DNA of 64,000 nt, taken from the NCBI RefSeq assembly GCF_018130615.1, contig NZ_JAFCKB010000004.1:310001-374000 (forward strand), read 5' to 3'. The stretch's first letter is position 1. Each line of letters starts with the position of its first letter. The notes under the pieces were generated by a model. That model was not told the DNA's origin. It did not search any database and saw only the letters and a program-made list of their open reading frames with translations. Made by a program: the position numbers and the translations under genes. This document shows, piece by piece, positions 34,565 to 43,730 of this stretch. Source of the DNA: Bradyrhizobium manausense (GTDB taxonomy: Bacteria > Pseudomonadota > Alphaproteobacteria > Rhizobiales > Xanthobacteraceae).

Positions 34565-34843
34565 TCTCTTAAGTCTCCATTCGTCCGCGGTCCCCACCCC
34601 CAAACTACGCCCCTCGATCCGCAGACATTTTGGACCTTGGGTCCCCGGGAAGGATGACCACGGGACGCCCAATCGGAGCGTCCGGAAACGGATATACACG
34701 CCTCGCTGACAGATTTCAATATCTGTCAGTCAATGATCCGTGATTGACAGTTAATTTTTGAGAGGGACCCGCCTTTCACCCCGGCCTCGCGGCGGGCTAC
34801 GCTTGTGCTGACTCGCCCTTCAAAAAAGAAACGGACCCCCTCC
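34565..34843. promoter_or_regulatory. Intergenic region upstream of the M20 amidohydrolase, with nested palindromes
   Basis: Most of these 279 bases hold no recognisable gene. At 34706-34750 there are two overlapping dyads: CTGACAGAT-TTCAAT-ATCTGTCAG and GTCAAT-GATCCGTG-ATTGAC. Together they give repeated CTGTCA/TGACAG half-sites about 100 bases before the amidohydrolase ATG. This is the expected look of an operator, and the nearest regulator gene is the TetR gene at 33729-34316. The binding partner is inferred. Confidence 0.5.
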
Positions 34844-36016
34844 ATGCCCATCGTCAACCGAATCGCCGCCCTCTCCGACGAAATGGCCGCCTGGCGCCAT
34901 GACTTCCACGAGAACCCCGAGCTGCTCTACGAGGTCCACCGCACGGCAGGCATCGTCGCCGACAAGCTTCGCGAGTTCGGCTGCGACGAGGTGGTGACGG
35001 GCATCGGCCGCACCGGCGTCGTCGGCGTGATCCGTGGCCGCAAGTCGGCGTCCGGCAAGACGATCGGCCTGCGCGCCGACATGGACGCGCTGCCGATCAT
35101 GGAAACCGCCGATGTACCCTACGCATCGAAGATTCCCGGCAAGATGCACGCCTGCGGCCATGACGGCCACACCGCGATGCTGCTGGGTGCCGCAAAGTAC
35201 CTCGCCGAGACGCGCAATTTCGACGGTACCGCGATCCTGATCTTCCAGCCCGCGGAAGAGGGTGGCGGCGGCGGCAAGGCCATGGTCGAGGACGGGCTGA
35301 TGACGCGCTGGAACGTCGACCAGGTCTACGGCATGCACAACATGCCCGGCCTGGCCGAGGGCCATTTCGCGACCACGGCGGGTCCGCTGCTCGCCTCCTC
35401 CGACAACATCCAGATCACCGTCCGCGGCAAGGGCGGCCATGCCGGCGCCACCCCGCACCAGGCGATCGACAGCGTCCTGATCGGCTCGCAGATCGTCAAT
35501 GCACTGCAATCGATCGTCGCGCGCAACGTCAACCCGCTGCAGTCGGCGGTGATCTCGATCACGCAGTTCCACGCCGGTACCGCCTTCAACATCATCCCCG
35601 AGACCGCCGAGCTCAGCGGCACCGTGCGCACACTCGATCCTGATGTGCGCGATCTCGTCGAGCGCCGGATTGGCGAGGTCGCCGAGAGCGTCGCCCGTGC
35701 CTATGGCGGCTCGGCGGAGACGAAATACTCGCGGATGTATCCGGTAACCCTGAATCATGCGCGCGAAGCCGGCGTTGCTGCCGACGTCGCCCGTGACATC
35801 GTCGGTGCCGACCGCGTCAACGACAAAATCATCCCGATGATGGGCGCTGAGGATTTCTCGTTCATGCTGGAAGAACGCCCCGGCGCAATGATCCTGGTCG
35901 GCATGGGCGACAGCCCGGCATGCCACCATCCGGCCTACGTCTTCAACGACAACATCCTCGGCCACGGCGCCTCGTTCTGGGTGCGCCTGATCGAGACGGC
36001 AATGCCGGCGGGGTAG
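34844..36016 (+). CDS. M20 family amidohydrolase (hippurate hydrolase-like)
   Basis: A 390-residue metal-dependent amidohydrolase of the M20D group. Metal-site and catalytic signatures are 'GLRADMDALPIMET', MHACGHDGHTAML, 'FQPAEEGGGGGKAM', 'VYGMHNMPGL' and the C-terminal 'MMGAEDFSFMLEERPG'. Relatives hydrolyse N-acyl amino acids such as hippurate or N-acetylated substrates. The ATG at 34844 is preferred over an upstream GTG (34805). It lies downstream of the possible TetR operator. Substrate is unknown. Confidence 0.92.
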   Translation: MPIVNRIAALSDEMAAWRHDFHENPELLYEVHRTAGIVADKLREFGCDEVVTGIGRTGVVGVIRGRKSASGKTIGLRADMDALPIMETADVPYASKIPGKMHACGHDGHTAMLLGAAKYLAETRNFDGTAILIFQPAEEGGGGGKAMVEDGLMTRWNVDQVYGMHNMPGLAEGHFATTAGPLLASSDNIQITVRGKGGHAGATPHQAIDSVLIGSQIVNALQSIVARNVNPLQSAVISITQFHAGTAFNIIPETAELSGTVRTLDPDVRDLVERRIGEVAESVARAYGGSAETKYSRMYPVTLNHAREAGVAADVARDIVGADRVNDKIIPMMGAEDFSFMLEERPGAMILVGMGDSPACHHPAYVFNDNILGHGASFWVRLIETAMPAG

Positions 36017-36030
36017 CCTCGATCTCGCAG

Positions 36031-36112
36031 GGTGGGCAAAGCGTAAGCGTGCCCACCATGACGATCTCAATTGGCAAGGTGGGCACGGCGCCTTGCGCGT
36101 TTGCCCACCCTT
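36031..36112. repeat. Dispersed 'GGTGGGCAAAGCG' intergenic repeat, copy 2
   Basis: GGTGGGCAAAGCG-TAA-GCGTGCCCACC (36031-36057) is a near-perfect hairpin. The second half, AAGGTGGGCACGGCGCC...TTTGCCCACCCTT (36076-36112), is another. Both blocks match 3403-3516. It lies between two convergent genes, where it could act as a bidirectional transcription stop. Confidence 0.72.
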
Positions 36113-36130
36113 GATCTTAGCAGCGCGCCA

Positions 36131-38038
36131 CTACGCCTGCACCACCTCGTGCCGCATCACGAACGGCGCGAGCAATTTGTGCACCTCGCTGGTGACGACC
36201 TCGCGCTGGTCCGGGGGCAGCCCCGCGAGTGTCACGATCGCGATCGAGCCGTGGCTGCCATGTGCACCAACCTTCACCCTGCAATCGATGCCACGCGCGA
36301 TGAGCGGCGCCAGAACTTTCGTGAACACGCGTTGCGCCGCGTCCCAACGCAGCTGCGGCTTGAACACCTTGCCGACGCCGGTCACCGGCATCGGATCGAT
36401 CGGAATGACCTGCACCGGAACGGCGGCGCGCTCCGGCGTGCGCTCGCGCACCCACGCCTCGATCTCACCCGGCTCGACGGATGCGCCGGGCTTCAGCTGC
36501 ACATAGCCCACAGGCAGCTCGCCGGCATAAGCGTCGGGCTGGCCGACCACCGCGGCGAAACCGACGGCGGGATGGCGGAACATGATTTCCTCGATCGGCG
36601 CCGGATCGATGTTGTGGCCGCCGCGGATCACGAGATCCTTGGCGCGACCGGTGATCCAGAGATAGCCGTCGGCATCGAGCCGGCCGAGATCGCCGGAATT
36701 GACCCAGACCTCGTCGACGAAGGCGCCCTTGTTGTGGGCGTCGTTGAGATAGCCACCGAACACACCGGGGCCGGCCATGATGACGACGCCGATCTCGTCC
36801 GGCTTGCAGTCGCGGATCAGGCGGCCATCGGCATCCAGCTGCACGATGCGGACACGCGCATAGGGCATGGGGAGCCCAACCGAGCCCAGCCGGATCGGTC
36901 GTGACGGATAGGCGAGCGTGTGCACGCTCGAAGTCTCCGTCATGCCATAGACCTCGACCACGGGAAGTTTCAGCTTCTCCTGGATCGTAGAGCCCACGGC
37001 AACCGGGATCGCCGAGCCGCCACCGGCTGCGTATTTCAGGCTGGAGATATCGGCATTCCCGGGCGGCACCGCGAGCGTTGCAGCCAGCACCGTCGGCACG
37101 CTCGACAGCGCTTCCGGCTTGAAGCGTTCGACCAGCCCCCAGATGTTCTTCACCGCGTTCGGATTGCGCCAGCCGCTCGGCGACAGCACGACGAGAGAGC
37201 CACCGCTCGACAGCGTCAGCAGCACTTGCGTCAGTGATCCCCCGACGTGAAACAGCGGCATGCCGAACAGCAAGTTGGCGCCGGGCTTCGACTTCAAAAG
37301 CAGGTTGAGCGCCCAGGCCTGATAGACCTGATTGGCGTGGGTATGCCGCACCAGCTTCGGCGTCCCCGTGGTGCCGCCGGTGTGAAAATAGGCGGCGATG
37401 TCGCTGCCCAAGATCTTGCGCCCGCTGATAAGCCGGTCGGCCGGCTGCTGCTTGATCAGGTCGTTGAACGCGAAAATTCCGTTGGCGGGATCGCCGCCGC
37501 CAGCCACCTGTACGATCGCCTTGAGATGCTCGAGCTGCGGGCGGATCTGCTCGACTTTCTGCCAGATGTCGGTGCCCGGCATGGGCCCGAGCGCCACCAG
37601 GATCTTCGTATTCGCCGCTTCCAGAATCTCCGCGATCTGGTGCGGCTCGAGCAACGGGTTGACGGGATTGGCGATGCCTGCGGCCTCGGCGCCGAACAGC
37701 GTCACGAAGGCATCGGGCAGCAGCGGCAGCATGAAGGAGATGACGTCGCCCTTCTCTGCACCGAGCGCGTGAAACATGTTGGCGGCCTGCGTGACGCGCG
37801 CAATGAAGTCGCGGTAGGTGACCACGAGCGGCGTGTCGCCCGGGTCGGCGTTTTGCAGAAACTGGATCGCTGCCCCATCGGGATTGCGTGCGGCACCGAG
37901 CCTGATCGCATCATAGGTGCTGTCGGCCGCGACCCGATCGGCATAAGGGACCCGCTCGAAGGCCCGGACCTCCTCGTCCGTCAAAAGCTCCGGATAGTCA
38001 TTGCCGATGAGCCGATCGAGCGTGTGGATGCCCGCCAT
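36131..38038 (-). CDS. AMP-binding acyl-CoA synthetase
   Basis: A 635-residue adenylate-forming enzyme with the phosphate-binding loop YFHTGGTTGTPKLVRHTH, 'VEVYGMTETSS', the hinge region 'LWITGRAKDLVIRGGHNIDP' and the C-terminal catalytic-Lys region 'VTGVGKVFKPQLRW'. It activates a carboxylic acid to the acyl-AMP and then the acyl-CoA. The acid is not predictable. The ATG at 38038 (MAGIHTLDRL) was chosen because GGGAGG precedes it. It is divergent from the SecD-like gene. Confidence 0.92.
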   Translation of the reverse strand: MAGIHTLDRLIGNDYPELLTDEEVRAFERVPYADRVAADSTYDAIRLGAARNPDGAAIQFLQNADPGDTPLVVTYRDFIARVTQAANMFHALGAEKGDVISFMLPLLPDAFVTLFGAEAAGIANPVNPLLEPHQIAEILEAANTKILVALGPMPGTDIWQKVEQIRPQLEHLKAIVQVAGGGDPANGIFAFNDLIKQQPADRLISGRKILGSDIAAYFHTGGTTGTPKLVRHTHANQVYQAWALNLLLKSKPGANLLFGMPLFHVGGSLTQVLLTLSSGGSLVVLSPSGWRNPNAVKNIWGLVERFKPEALSSVPTVLAATLAVPPGNADISSLKYAAGGGSAIPVAVGSTIQEKLKLPVVEVYGMTETSSVHTLAYPSRPIRLGSVGLPMPYARVRIVQLDADGRLIRDCKPDEIGVVIMAGPGVFGGYLNDAHNKGAFVDEVWVNSGDLGRLDADGYLWITGRAKDLVIRGGHNIDPAPIEEIMFRHPAVGFAAVVGQPDAYAGELPVGYVQLKPGASVEPGEIEAWVRERTPERAAVPVQVIPIDPMPVTGVGKVFKPQLRWDAAQRVFTKVLAPLIARGIDCRVKVGAHGSHGSIAIVTLAGLPPDQREVVTSEVHKLLAPFVMRHEVVQA

Positions 38039-38285
38039 GGAATACCGTCCTCCCTCAGATGCAGTCCCTCGCCGCCTGTCTTTTGACATTTGGTTCGGCG
38101 GGGCCTCGACCGATGGCCGGTCGAACGGGAATACAATGATGGATGATTGGGCGTTCGTCTATTGCCTACGGGCTGCGACGATCCACCTCGCCAGAACGGC
38201 CTTTGAACCTCTATGCCCGATCGGGGGACCAAGAACTGGCACAGGACTCATCTGCCAGCGCCCTGCCGCAAGACTTGAGGTGATC

Positions 38286-39368
38286 ATGACTACGCCCCTG
38301 CGGGACCGCGCCACACGCTTGATCCTCGCGCTGGCCATGACGTCGGCCATTGCCCTGCCGCGCGCCGCGCTCGCCGAGGACAGTCAGTTCGACAAGATGC
38401 GCGCCAAGATCGCGGCCTTCGTCGGCGACAAGATGGAAAAGCTGGGTGGGTCGCGCATCGTCTACAAGGTGGACAGTGAAGGCTTGCGCGAGAGCGTCGT
38501 CACGGATTTGCGCGACGACGTCTACAAGAATCTGCACGACGGCCATATCGCCTTCTCCGGCCTTGCGATCCGCGAGGGCGGCGTCGAATTGAAGATCGCG
38601 GACGCAAAAGGCCGCGAACAGCTTGCACGCAAGCTCGCATCAGACGCGGAAGGGGTGCCATCGCATGCACTCGCCGTGACCAACGGCAGCGACGGAGCGG
38701 TCAGGTTGGCGCCGACCGACGCGGCCTCGGCGGCGCGGCTGCGCGACCTCGTGGAAGATGCCGCCGCCATGATCGAGCAACGTCTCAAGGACGCCGGCGT
38801 CAAGCCTGCGAGCGTTGCCCCCGACGGGACCGACCGCATCCGCATCTTCCTCCCGGGCGTGACGGATCCCGAGCGCATCACCACGATCTTCGCACGCAAG
38901 GTCAAGGTCAGCTTCCGCTCGATCGATACTTCGATGTCAGCGGAGCAGGCGCAATCCGGCACCCCACCCTCCGGCACGGAAGTCCTGCTCGGCTTCAAGG
39001 ATAAGAAGCCCTATCTGGTCACCAAGGACAGCGCGCTCGATGGCGAGGACATCAACTATGCCGCGCCCGGCTTTGCGACCGGTACCAAGGACCCGATTGC
39101 CCAGTTCCGCTTCAACGGACGCGGCGCGCGGCGCTTCGCCCACGTCACCGAAGAGAATGTCGGCAAACCCTTCGCCATCGTGCTCGACGACAGAGTGATC
39201 TCCGCCCCCGTGATCCGTGAGCCCATCACCAGCGGCTCGGTCCAGATCTCCGGCAATTTCAGCCTCGAGGAGGCCAACAGCGTCGCCATGCTGCTGCGCG
39301 CCGGCGCCCTGCCGGGGCACCTTACCCTCCTCGAGCAGCAGGTCGTCCAGCCCGGCGCCAAGCCGTAG
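38286..39368 (+). CDS. Stand-alone SecD periplasmic-head (P1) protein
   Basis: A 360-residue protein with a signal peptide (LILALAMTSAIALPRAALA) followed by the SecD periplasmic region. Seen are 'DAAAMIEQRLKDAGVKPASV', 'DRIRIFLPGVTDPERI', 'FAIVLDDRVISAPVIREPI' and 'SVQISGNFSLEEANSVAMLL' with RAGALPGHLTLLEQ. In SecD the last motif directly precedes the second membrane helix; here the protein stops there. It thus keeps the exported head domain but lacks the five C-terminal membrane helices of the translocase. It cannot be a working SecD by itself; function unknown. No secF or yajC is adjacent. Confidence 0.8.
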   Translation: MTTPLRDRATRLILALAMTSAIALPRAALAEDSQFDKMRAKIAAFVGDKMEKLGGSRIVYKVDSEGLRESVVTDLRDDVYKNLHDGHIAFSGLAIREGGVELKIADAKGREQLARKLASDAEGVPSHALAVTNGSDGAVRLAPTDAASAARLRDLVEDAAAMIEQRLKDAGVKPASVAPDGTDRIRIFLPGVTDPERITTIFARKVKVSFRSIDTSMSAEQAQSGTPPSGTEVLLGFKDKKPYLVTKDSALDGEDINYAAPGFATGTKDPIAQFRFNGRGARRFAHVTEENVGKPFAIVLDDRVISAPVIREPITSGSVQISGNFSLEEANSVAMLLRAGALPGHLTLLEQQVVQPGAKP

Positions 39369-39628
39369 GGCCCGCGGGGCCGCCTTGATCGCGCTGTCAG
39401 CCCTGTCCGGGTGCCAAAGTCAGCCTGCGGCGCGCCCGCCCGAATCACAGGGCGCCAAAGGATCATGCGCACAACCAACGGGCAATTGCCGAAACCACCG
39501 ATCAGGCTAAAATTTGCCCCTTGCGGCAGGACGACCGGAGCATTCATTTCAAGCGGTCGTCATTCGATTTCGGCTATAGGTGCCGCGGATACCGACCAGG
39601 ACTGAAGGCCTTACGCGGGGTTAGTACC

Positions 39629-40435
39629 ATGCCGTCCGGCAGCGCAGACATTTCGTCGATCCTCGACCGCATTCTGGATGCGGCGACGGACAACCTCAGG
39701 ATCGCAAAGATCCTGGTCCAGATGGGCCTGGACCCCAACAACGTCACCTGGGATGCGATCTTCAACCGGCTGCTGGAGATCTTCGTCCACAACATCACGC
39801 TGGCCAACATGTTCGCCGCGGTCGGCGCCGGATTCTTCGTTGCCACCCTCCTGATGCGGACGATGGTGCCCCTGCGCGTCGCCAACATGATCGGCTGCGC
39901 CTTCTTCGCCCTTTTCGGCGCGCTGTCGGCCAACGTCTCGACGTTCCTGCTGTATCTGCTGTTGCTTCCGATCAACGCACTTCGGCTGCGGCAGATGCTC
40001 AAGCTGGTCAAGAAGGCGCGCCATGCGGCCGAAGGCGACATGTCGATCGAGTGGCTCAAGCCGTTCATGACCGAGCGCAAATACCGCCATGGCGACACGC
40101 TGTTCAAGCTGGGTGATCCCGCCAAGGAGATGCTGCTCACGGTCACGGGCAAATTCCTGGTCAAGGAGATCGGTGTCGAGATCGGGCCTGGAGCTCTCAT
40201 GGGAGAGCTCGGCTTCCTGACGCCCGACAACCGGCGCACCGGAACGATCGAATGCATCGAGGACGGACAGGTGTTGACGATCACCTATGACCGGCTGCTC
40301 GAGATCTACTTTCAGGATCCGCAGTTCGGCTATTACTTCCTGGTGCTGACCAGCCAGCGCCTCTTGCAAAACATCGATCGCTTGCAGAAGCAGCTGGCCG
40401 CGGCACGGGCGGCGACCACAAACAAGATCGCCTGA
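39629..40435 (+). CDS. Membrane protein with cyclic nucleotide-binding domain
   Basis: A 268-residue protein with two to three hydrophobic segments (about 55-80, 84-100 and 102-122, 'FLLYLLLLPINALRL'). A cytoplasmic cyclic-nucleotide-binding domain follows at about 145-245, with 'YRHGDTLFKLGDPAKEMLL' and 'GPGALMGELGFLTPDNRRTG'. The phosphate-binding-cassette position GELGFLTPDNRRTGT is close to the CAP-family GELALL..RTAT pattern. It resembles CRP-like sensors without a helix-turn-helix. It may sense cAMP or cGMP at the membrane. Start at ATG 39629; 260 empty bases precede it. Confidence 0.78.
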   Translation: MPSGSADISSILDRILDAATDNLRIAKILVQMGLDPNNVTWDAIFNRLLEIFVHNITLANMFAAVGAGFFVATLLMRTMVPLRVANMIGCAFFALFGALSANVSTFLLYLLLLPINALRLRQMLKLVKKARHAAEGDMSIEWLKPFMTERKYRHGDTLFKLGDPAKEMLLTVTGKFLVKEIGVEIGPGALMGELGFLTPDNRRTGTIECIEDGQVLTITYDRLLEIYFQDPQFGYYFLVLTSQRLLQNIDRLQKQLAAARAATTNKIA

Positions 40436-40442
40436 TCCCGGC

Positions 40443-41084
40443 TCAACTCAACAACAGCGCCATGCCGGGGTCGCCCTTCTCCATCGCGCGCCGATAAGCC
40501 GCTCGCGCACCGATGCGGCCGAGATATTTGACCACGTTCGGGCAGCGCTGGAGATCACAGGGCTGGAAATAGCGCATCGTGGTGAGCGAGAAGCCCATCA
40601 TGATGTCGGCCGTAGTGAAGGTGCTGCCGGCGAGATACTCGGCGTCGCGCACGCGTGCATCGACGAGATCGAAGGCACGGTCGACGCGCGCCCTGGTCGC
40701 GACCAGCATCGGATTGTCATCGGTGAGCTTGAGCCGGTTCAGCATCATCAGCCGCCCCATGCCGGCTTGCAGCGTGCCGTTGGCGAAGTGAAACCAGTAC
40801 AGGAATTGCGCGAAATCAGGGGCATCGGGGCCGAGCATCAGGCGGCCTTTGCCGTATTTGGCCATGATGTAGTCGACGATGGCGCCGGATTCGGCGAGCA
40901 CGAGATCGCCGTCGGTGATCACCGGTGCGGCCCCGATCGGATGCAGCGCCTTGTAGTCAGGCGGCGCCAGCATGGTGACGGCATCGCGCGCATAACGCTT
41001 CAGCTCGTAGGGAATCCCGAGCTCCTCGCAGAGCCAGACGATGCGTTCGGATTGCGATTTGCCGAGATGATGGACGGTGAGCAT
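40443..41084 (-). CDS. Glutathione S-transferase family protein
   Basis: A 213-residue protein with the thioredoxin-fold N-terminal domain ('LTVHHLGKSQSERIVWLCEE') and the glutathione gamma-glutamyl site motif 'LAESGAIVDYI'. The helical C-terminal domain contains 'AGSTFTTADIMMGFSL' (N-capping motif). It conjugates or reduces electrophilic substrates with glutathione in the cytoplasm; substrate unknown. The ATG at 41084 has AGGAG upstream. It converges on the cyclic-nucleotide gene and follows the cytochrome gene by 40 bases. Confidence 0.9.
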   Translation of the reverse strand: MLTVHHLGKSQSERIVWLCEELGIPYELKRYARDAVTMLAPPDYKALHPIGAAPVITDGDLVLAESGAIVDYIMAKYGKGRLMLGPDAPDFAQFLYWFHFANGTLQAGMGRLMMLNRLKLTDDNPMLVATRARVDRAFDLVDARVRDAEYLAGSTFTTADIMMGFSLTTMRYFQPCDLQRCPNVVKYLGRIGARAAYRRAMEKGDPGMALLLS

Positions 41085-41124
41085 GGAATCTCCTGCGGTG
41101 GCAAGCTGGATCAGTCGACCCATC

Positions 41125-41667
41125 TTACTCCGTCACCATCCGCGCCACCACGCGGTCGCGGCGGACGAAGTGGTGCCAGAGCGCGGCAACCACGTGGACC
41201 ACGATCAAGGCCAGCAGCACATAGGCAAAGAAGATGTGGCGGTCCCCAAAGGCGTCCGCCGCTGCCTTGTCCGGAGAGGTGAATTGCGGCACATGAAACA
41301 GGCCGAAGAAGTCCGAATAGTTGGTCGCGCGCGCGCCGGAATGGGCCCAGCCGAGCATCGCGACCAGAATCACCACGAGATAGAGCGCGCCGTGGCTGAG
41401 GCGGGCCGCGATCTTCTGCCAGCGCAAGGACTGGGCCGGCAGCGCCGGCGTCGGGTTGATGGCGCGCCAGGCCAGACGCAGCACCGTGAGCAGCAGGATC
41501 ACATAGCCGATGTCGGCGTGGATCGAGCGGTAGAAGAACTTGTCGGCCCGCGCCGGGACATGATTCATCCACCAGCCGAAGCCGAGCATGCCGATGATCG
41601 CCAGCGCCAGGCCCCAGTGAAACCACCGGGCGACGCTGCCCCAGCCGGTTGACGTGTTTCTGATCAT
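41125..41667 (-). CDS. Cytochrome b561 family protein
   Basis: A 180-residue membrane protein with four helices and the haem-ligand histidines typical of bacterial b561: RWFHWGLALAI (helix 1), YRSIHADIGYVILLL (helix 2), LSHGALYLVVILVAMLG (helix 3), VVHVVAALWHHFVRRD (helix 4). It carries electrons from or to the quinone pool in the inner membrane. The ATG at 41667 has GGGAG upstream. It is upstream of, and probably cotranscribed with, the GST gene. Confidence 0.9.
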   Translation of the reverse strand: MIRNTSTGWGSVARWFHWGLALAIIGMLGFGWWMNHVPARADKFFYRSIHADIGYVILLLTVLRLAWRAINPTPALPAQSLRWQKIAARLSHGALYLVVILVAMLGWAHSGARATNYSDFFGLFHVPQFTSPDKAAADAFGDRHIFFAYVLLALIVVHVVAALWHHFVRRDRVVARMVTE

Positions 41668-41837
41668 GTCGGCTCCCGAAAATTTGCGGATGTCCCAACC
41701 GCGGCGCAGCACGGCTGCAGATAGCGGGAACATGCGGCAAACGCGAAATTGAATCGCTCCAAACTGGTGACGGGCAGCTCCCGCCGCAAAACCGCCCCAA
41801 AAACCGAATGGTAACCATGACGGGCTAGGGTAGTGAC

Positions 41838-42635
41838 GTGACCAATTCCCCGACGATCCTGGTATTCGATTCCGGTCTTGGCGGCCTCACCGTGCTGCGT
41901 GAGGTCGTGGCCGCGCGCCCGGACGCGCACTATACCTATGTCGCCGATGACGCCTTCTTCCCCTACGGTCATCACAGCGAGGATGAGATCATCGCCCGCG
42001 TCGTGCCGCTGATGGGGGAGCTGATCGGCACCCATGATCCGGACCTCGTCGTCATTGCCTGCAACACCGCCTCCACCCTGGTCCTATCGCATCTGCGCGC
42101 CGCTTATTCCGTGCCCTTCGTCGGCACCGTGCCGGCTATCAAGCCGGCCTGTGCCCGATCGAAGACCCGCCGCGTCTCGGTGCTCGGCACCAAGGGCACG
42201 GTGAAGCGCGAATACACCAAGGCGCTGATCCGCGATTTCGCGCTGGGATGCGAGGTGACGTTGGTCGGCTCGCCCGAACTTGCCTCGCTTGCCGAGCGCG
42301 AGCTCAGCGGTCAGGCGATCAGCGATGGCGACATCCTCGCCGAGCTCAGCCCCTGCTTCGTCGGCGACGCCGCCGACGCGGGCGCGCGCACCGATACCGT
42401 GGTGCTCGCCTGCACCCATTATCCGCTGCTGCTCGACCGGCTGGAGCGGCTGGCGCCCTGGCCGGTCGAGTGGATCGATCCCGCCCCGGCCATCGCCCGC
42501 CGCGTGTCGGATCTGCTCGGCTCGCGCGGCGGCGGCATCGCGCAATCAAGCGCCGAGATGATTTTCACGTCGAACCGCGTGCATGGGCTTGGCCCGGCTT
42601 TGACGCCGTTCTTCGGCGGCCGCGCGCTGGCCTGA
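41838..42635 (+). CDS. murI: Glutamate racemase
   Basis: A 265-residue enzyme with both catalytic cysteine motifs, VVIACNTASTLV and VVLACTHYPLLLD, and the opening 'ILVFDSGLGGLTVLREV'. It converts L-glutamate to D-glutamate for peptidoglycan. The start is GTG at 41838. It is divergent from the cytochrome gene and lies 62 bases before the aldolase gene. Confidence 0.95.
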   Translation: MTNSPTILVFDSGLGGLTVLREVVAARPDAHYTYVADDAFFPYGHHSEDEIIARVVPLMGELIGTHDPDLVVIACNTASTLVLSHLRAAYSVPFVGTVPAIKPACARSKTRRVSVLGTKGTVKREYTKALIRDFALGCEVTLVGSPELASLAERELSGQAISDGDILAELSPCFVGDAADAGARTDTVVLACTHYPLLLDRLERLAPWPVEWIDPAPAIARRVSDLLGSRGGGIAQSSAEMIFTSNRVHGLGPALTPFFGGRALA

Positions 42636-42697
42636 CTTCCGGCGCGCACAGTGCGCTGCTAGGCTCGCGCAGTCGTCATTTCGCGCAAGGTCATTCC

Positions 42698-43471
42698 ATG
42701 TCGGTCCCCGCCAAGCCGCTCAATCGCCTCCGCCAATTGTGGAGCGAAGGCCGCCCCGCCTTCGGCGCGATCGCGACGATGCCAAGCGTGCAGATGGTGC
42801 AGATCATGGCGCGCTCGCTCGACTGGATTATCGTCGACCTCGAGCATGGCCCGATCGGATTGACCGAAGCGCATGCGATGATCGCGGCGACGACGGGCAC
42901 ACCGTGCACGCCCTTGGTGCGGATCGCGGCGAACGAGCCGTGGCTTGCGAAAGCGCCGATGGACATCGGCGCTTTTGGTATCAATTTTCCGATGATCACC
43001 AATCGCGACGAGGCCGAGAAGGCGGTGCGCAGCGTGCGCTATCCGCCACGCGGCGACCGCCTCTGGGGTCCGTTCCACGCACCGTTCCGCTGGGGTCAGT
43101 CGATGCCGGATTACATGGCGTCAGCCGACGACGAGATGATCTGCATGGTCACCATCGAGCATGTCGATGCCGTCGACCGCATCGACGAGATCATGGCGAC
43201 GCCGGGCATCGACGTTGCCGTCATCGGTCCCGGCGATCTTGCGACGTCCATCAACAAGCGAGGCCAGATGGACGACCCGGAATTGCGGGAGCTGATTGCC
43301 CGCGCCGAGGCCGGCATTCTCAAAAGCGGCGTTCCGATCGGTGGCGTGGCGCGCACCGCAGACCAGGCCAACCAACTGATCGACCGCGGCTACCGTGCCA
43401 TCGCGCTCGGCTTCGACTGGTCCCTGTTCCAGCGCGGCATCATGGCGGCGTTCGACGGGATCAGGCGCTGA
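42698..43471 (+). CDS. HpcH/HpaI family aldolase
   Basis: A 257-residue TIM-barrel aldolase. Seen are 'LDWIIVDLEHGPIGLTEAHA', the metal-binding Glu/Asp region 'MVTIEHVDAVDRIDEI' and 'IDVAVIGPGDLATSI'. The family makes and breaks bonds between pyruvate or acetyl-CoA-type donors and aldehydes (2-keto-3-deoxy or 4-hydroxy-2-oxo acid aldolases). Exact substrate is unclear. The ATG at 42698 starts the conserved part; the longer open frame upstream runs through murI and is not coding. Confidence 0.9.
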   Translation: MSVPAKPLNRLRQLWSEGRPAFGAIATMPSVQMVQIMARSLDWIIVDLEHGPIGLTEAHAMIAATTGTPCTPLVRIAANEPWLAKAPMDIGAFGINFPMITNRDEAEKAVRSVRYPPRGDRLWGPFHAPFRWGQSMPDYMASADDEMICMVTIEHVDAVDRIDEIMATPGIDVAVIGPGDLATSINKRGQMDDPELRELIARAEAGILKSGVPIGGVARTADQANQLIDRGYRAIALGFDWSLFQRGIMAAFDGIRR

Positions 43472-43730
43472 ACAGGCCGATTGCCGCCTTGCCGAAAGCC
43501 GGCGATTCCGGTCAGGTTCTGGCTGGCGTCGCGCAGGAGGCTCGGAATCGCAACGACAAGCCATTGAAGATGCTTGCGGATTTAGACACCGACAAGACCA
43601 GACCGCTGGCCTCCGCGCCGGCCTGATGCGGCGAACCGACCGCCCCCAAACGGGTTGGTTCGTGCTAGAGCAGGCGCGAGCAGGAACCTGCTCGCTGCCC
43701 ATATTTTCATCCGCGGGAACTGAAAGAGCG

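Noticed and set aside
42248-42697. Upstream extension of the aldolase reading frame
   Set aside because: It overlaps murI out of frame and has no aldolase-family similarity.
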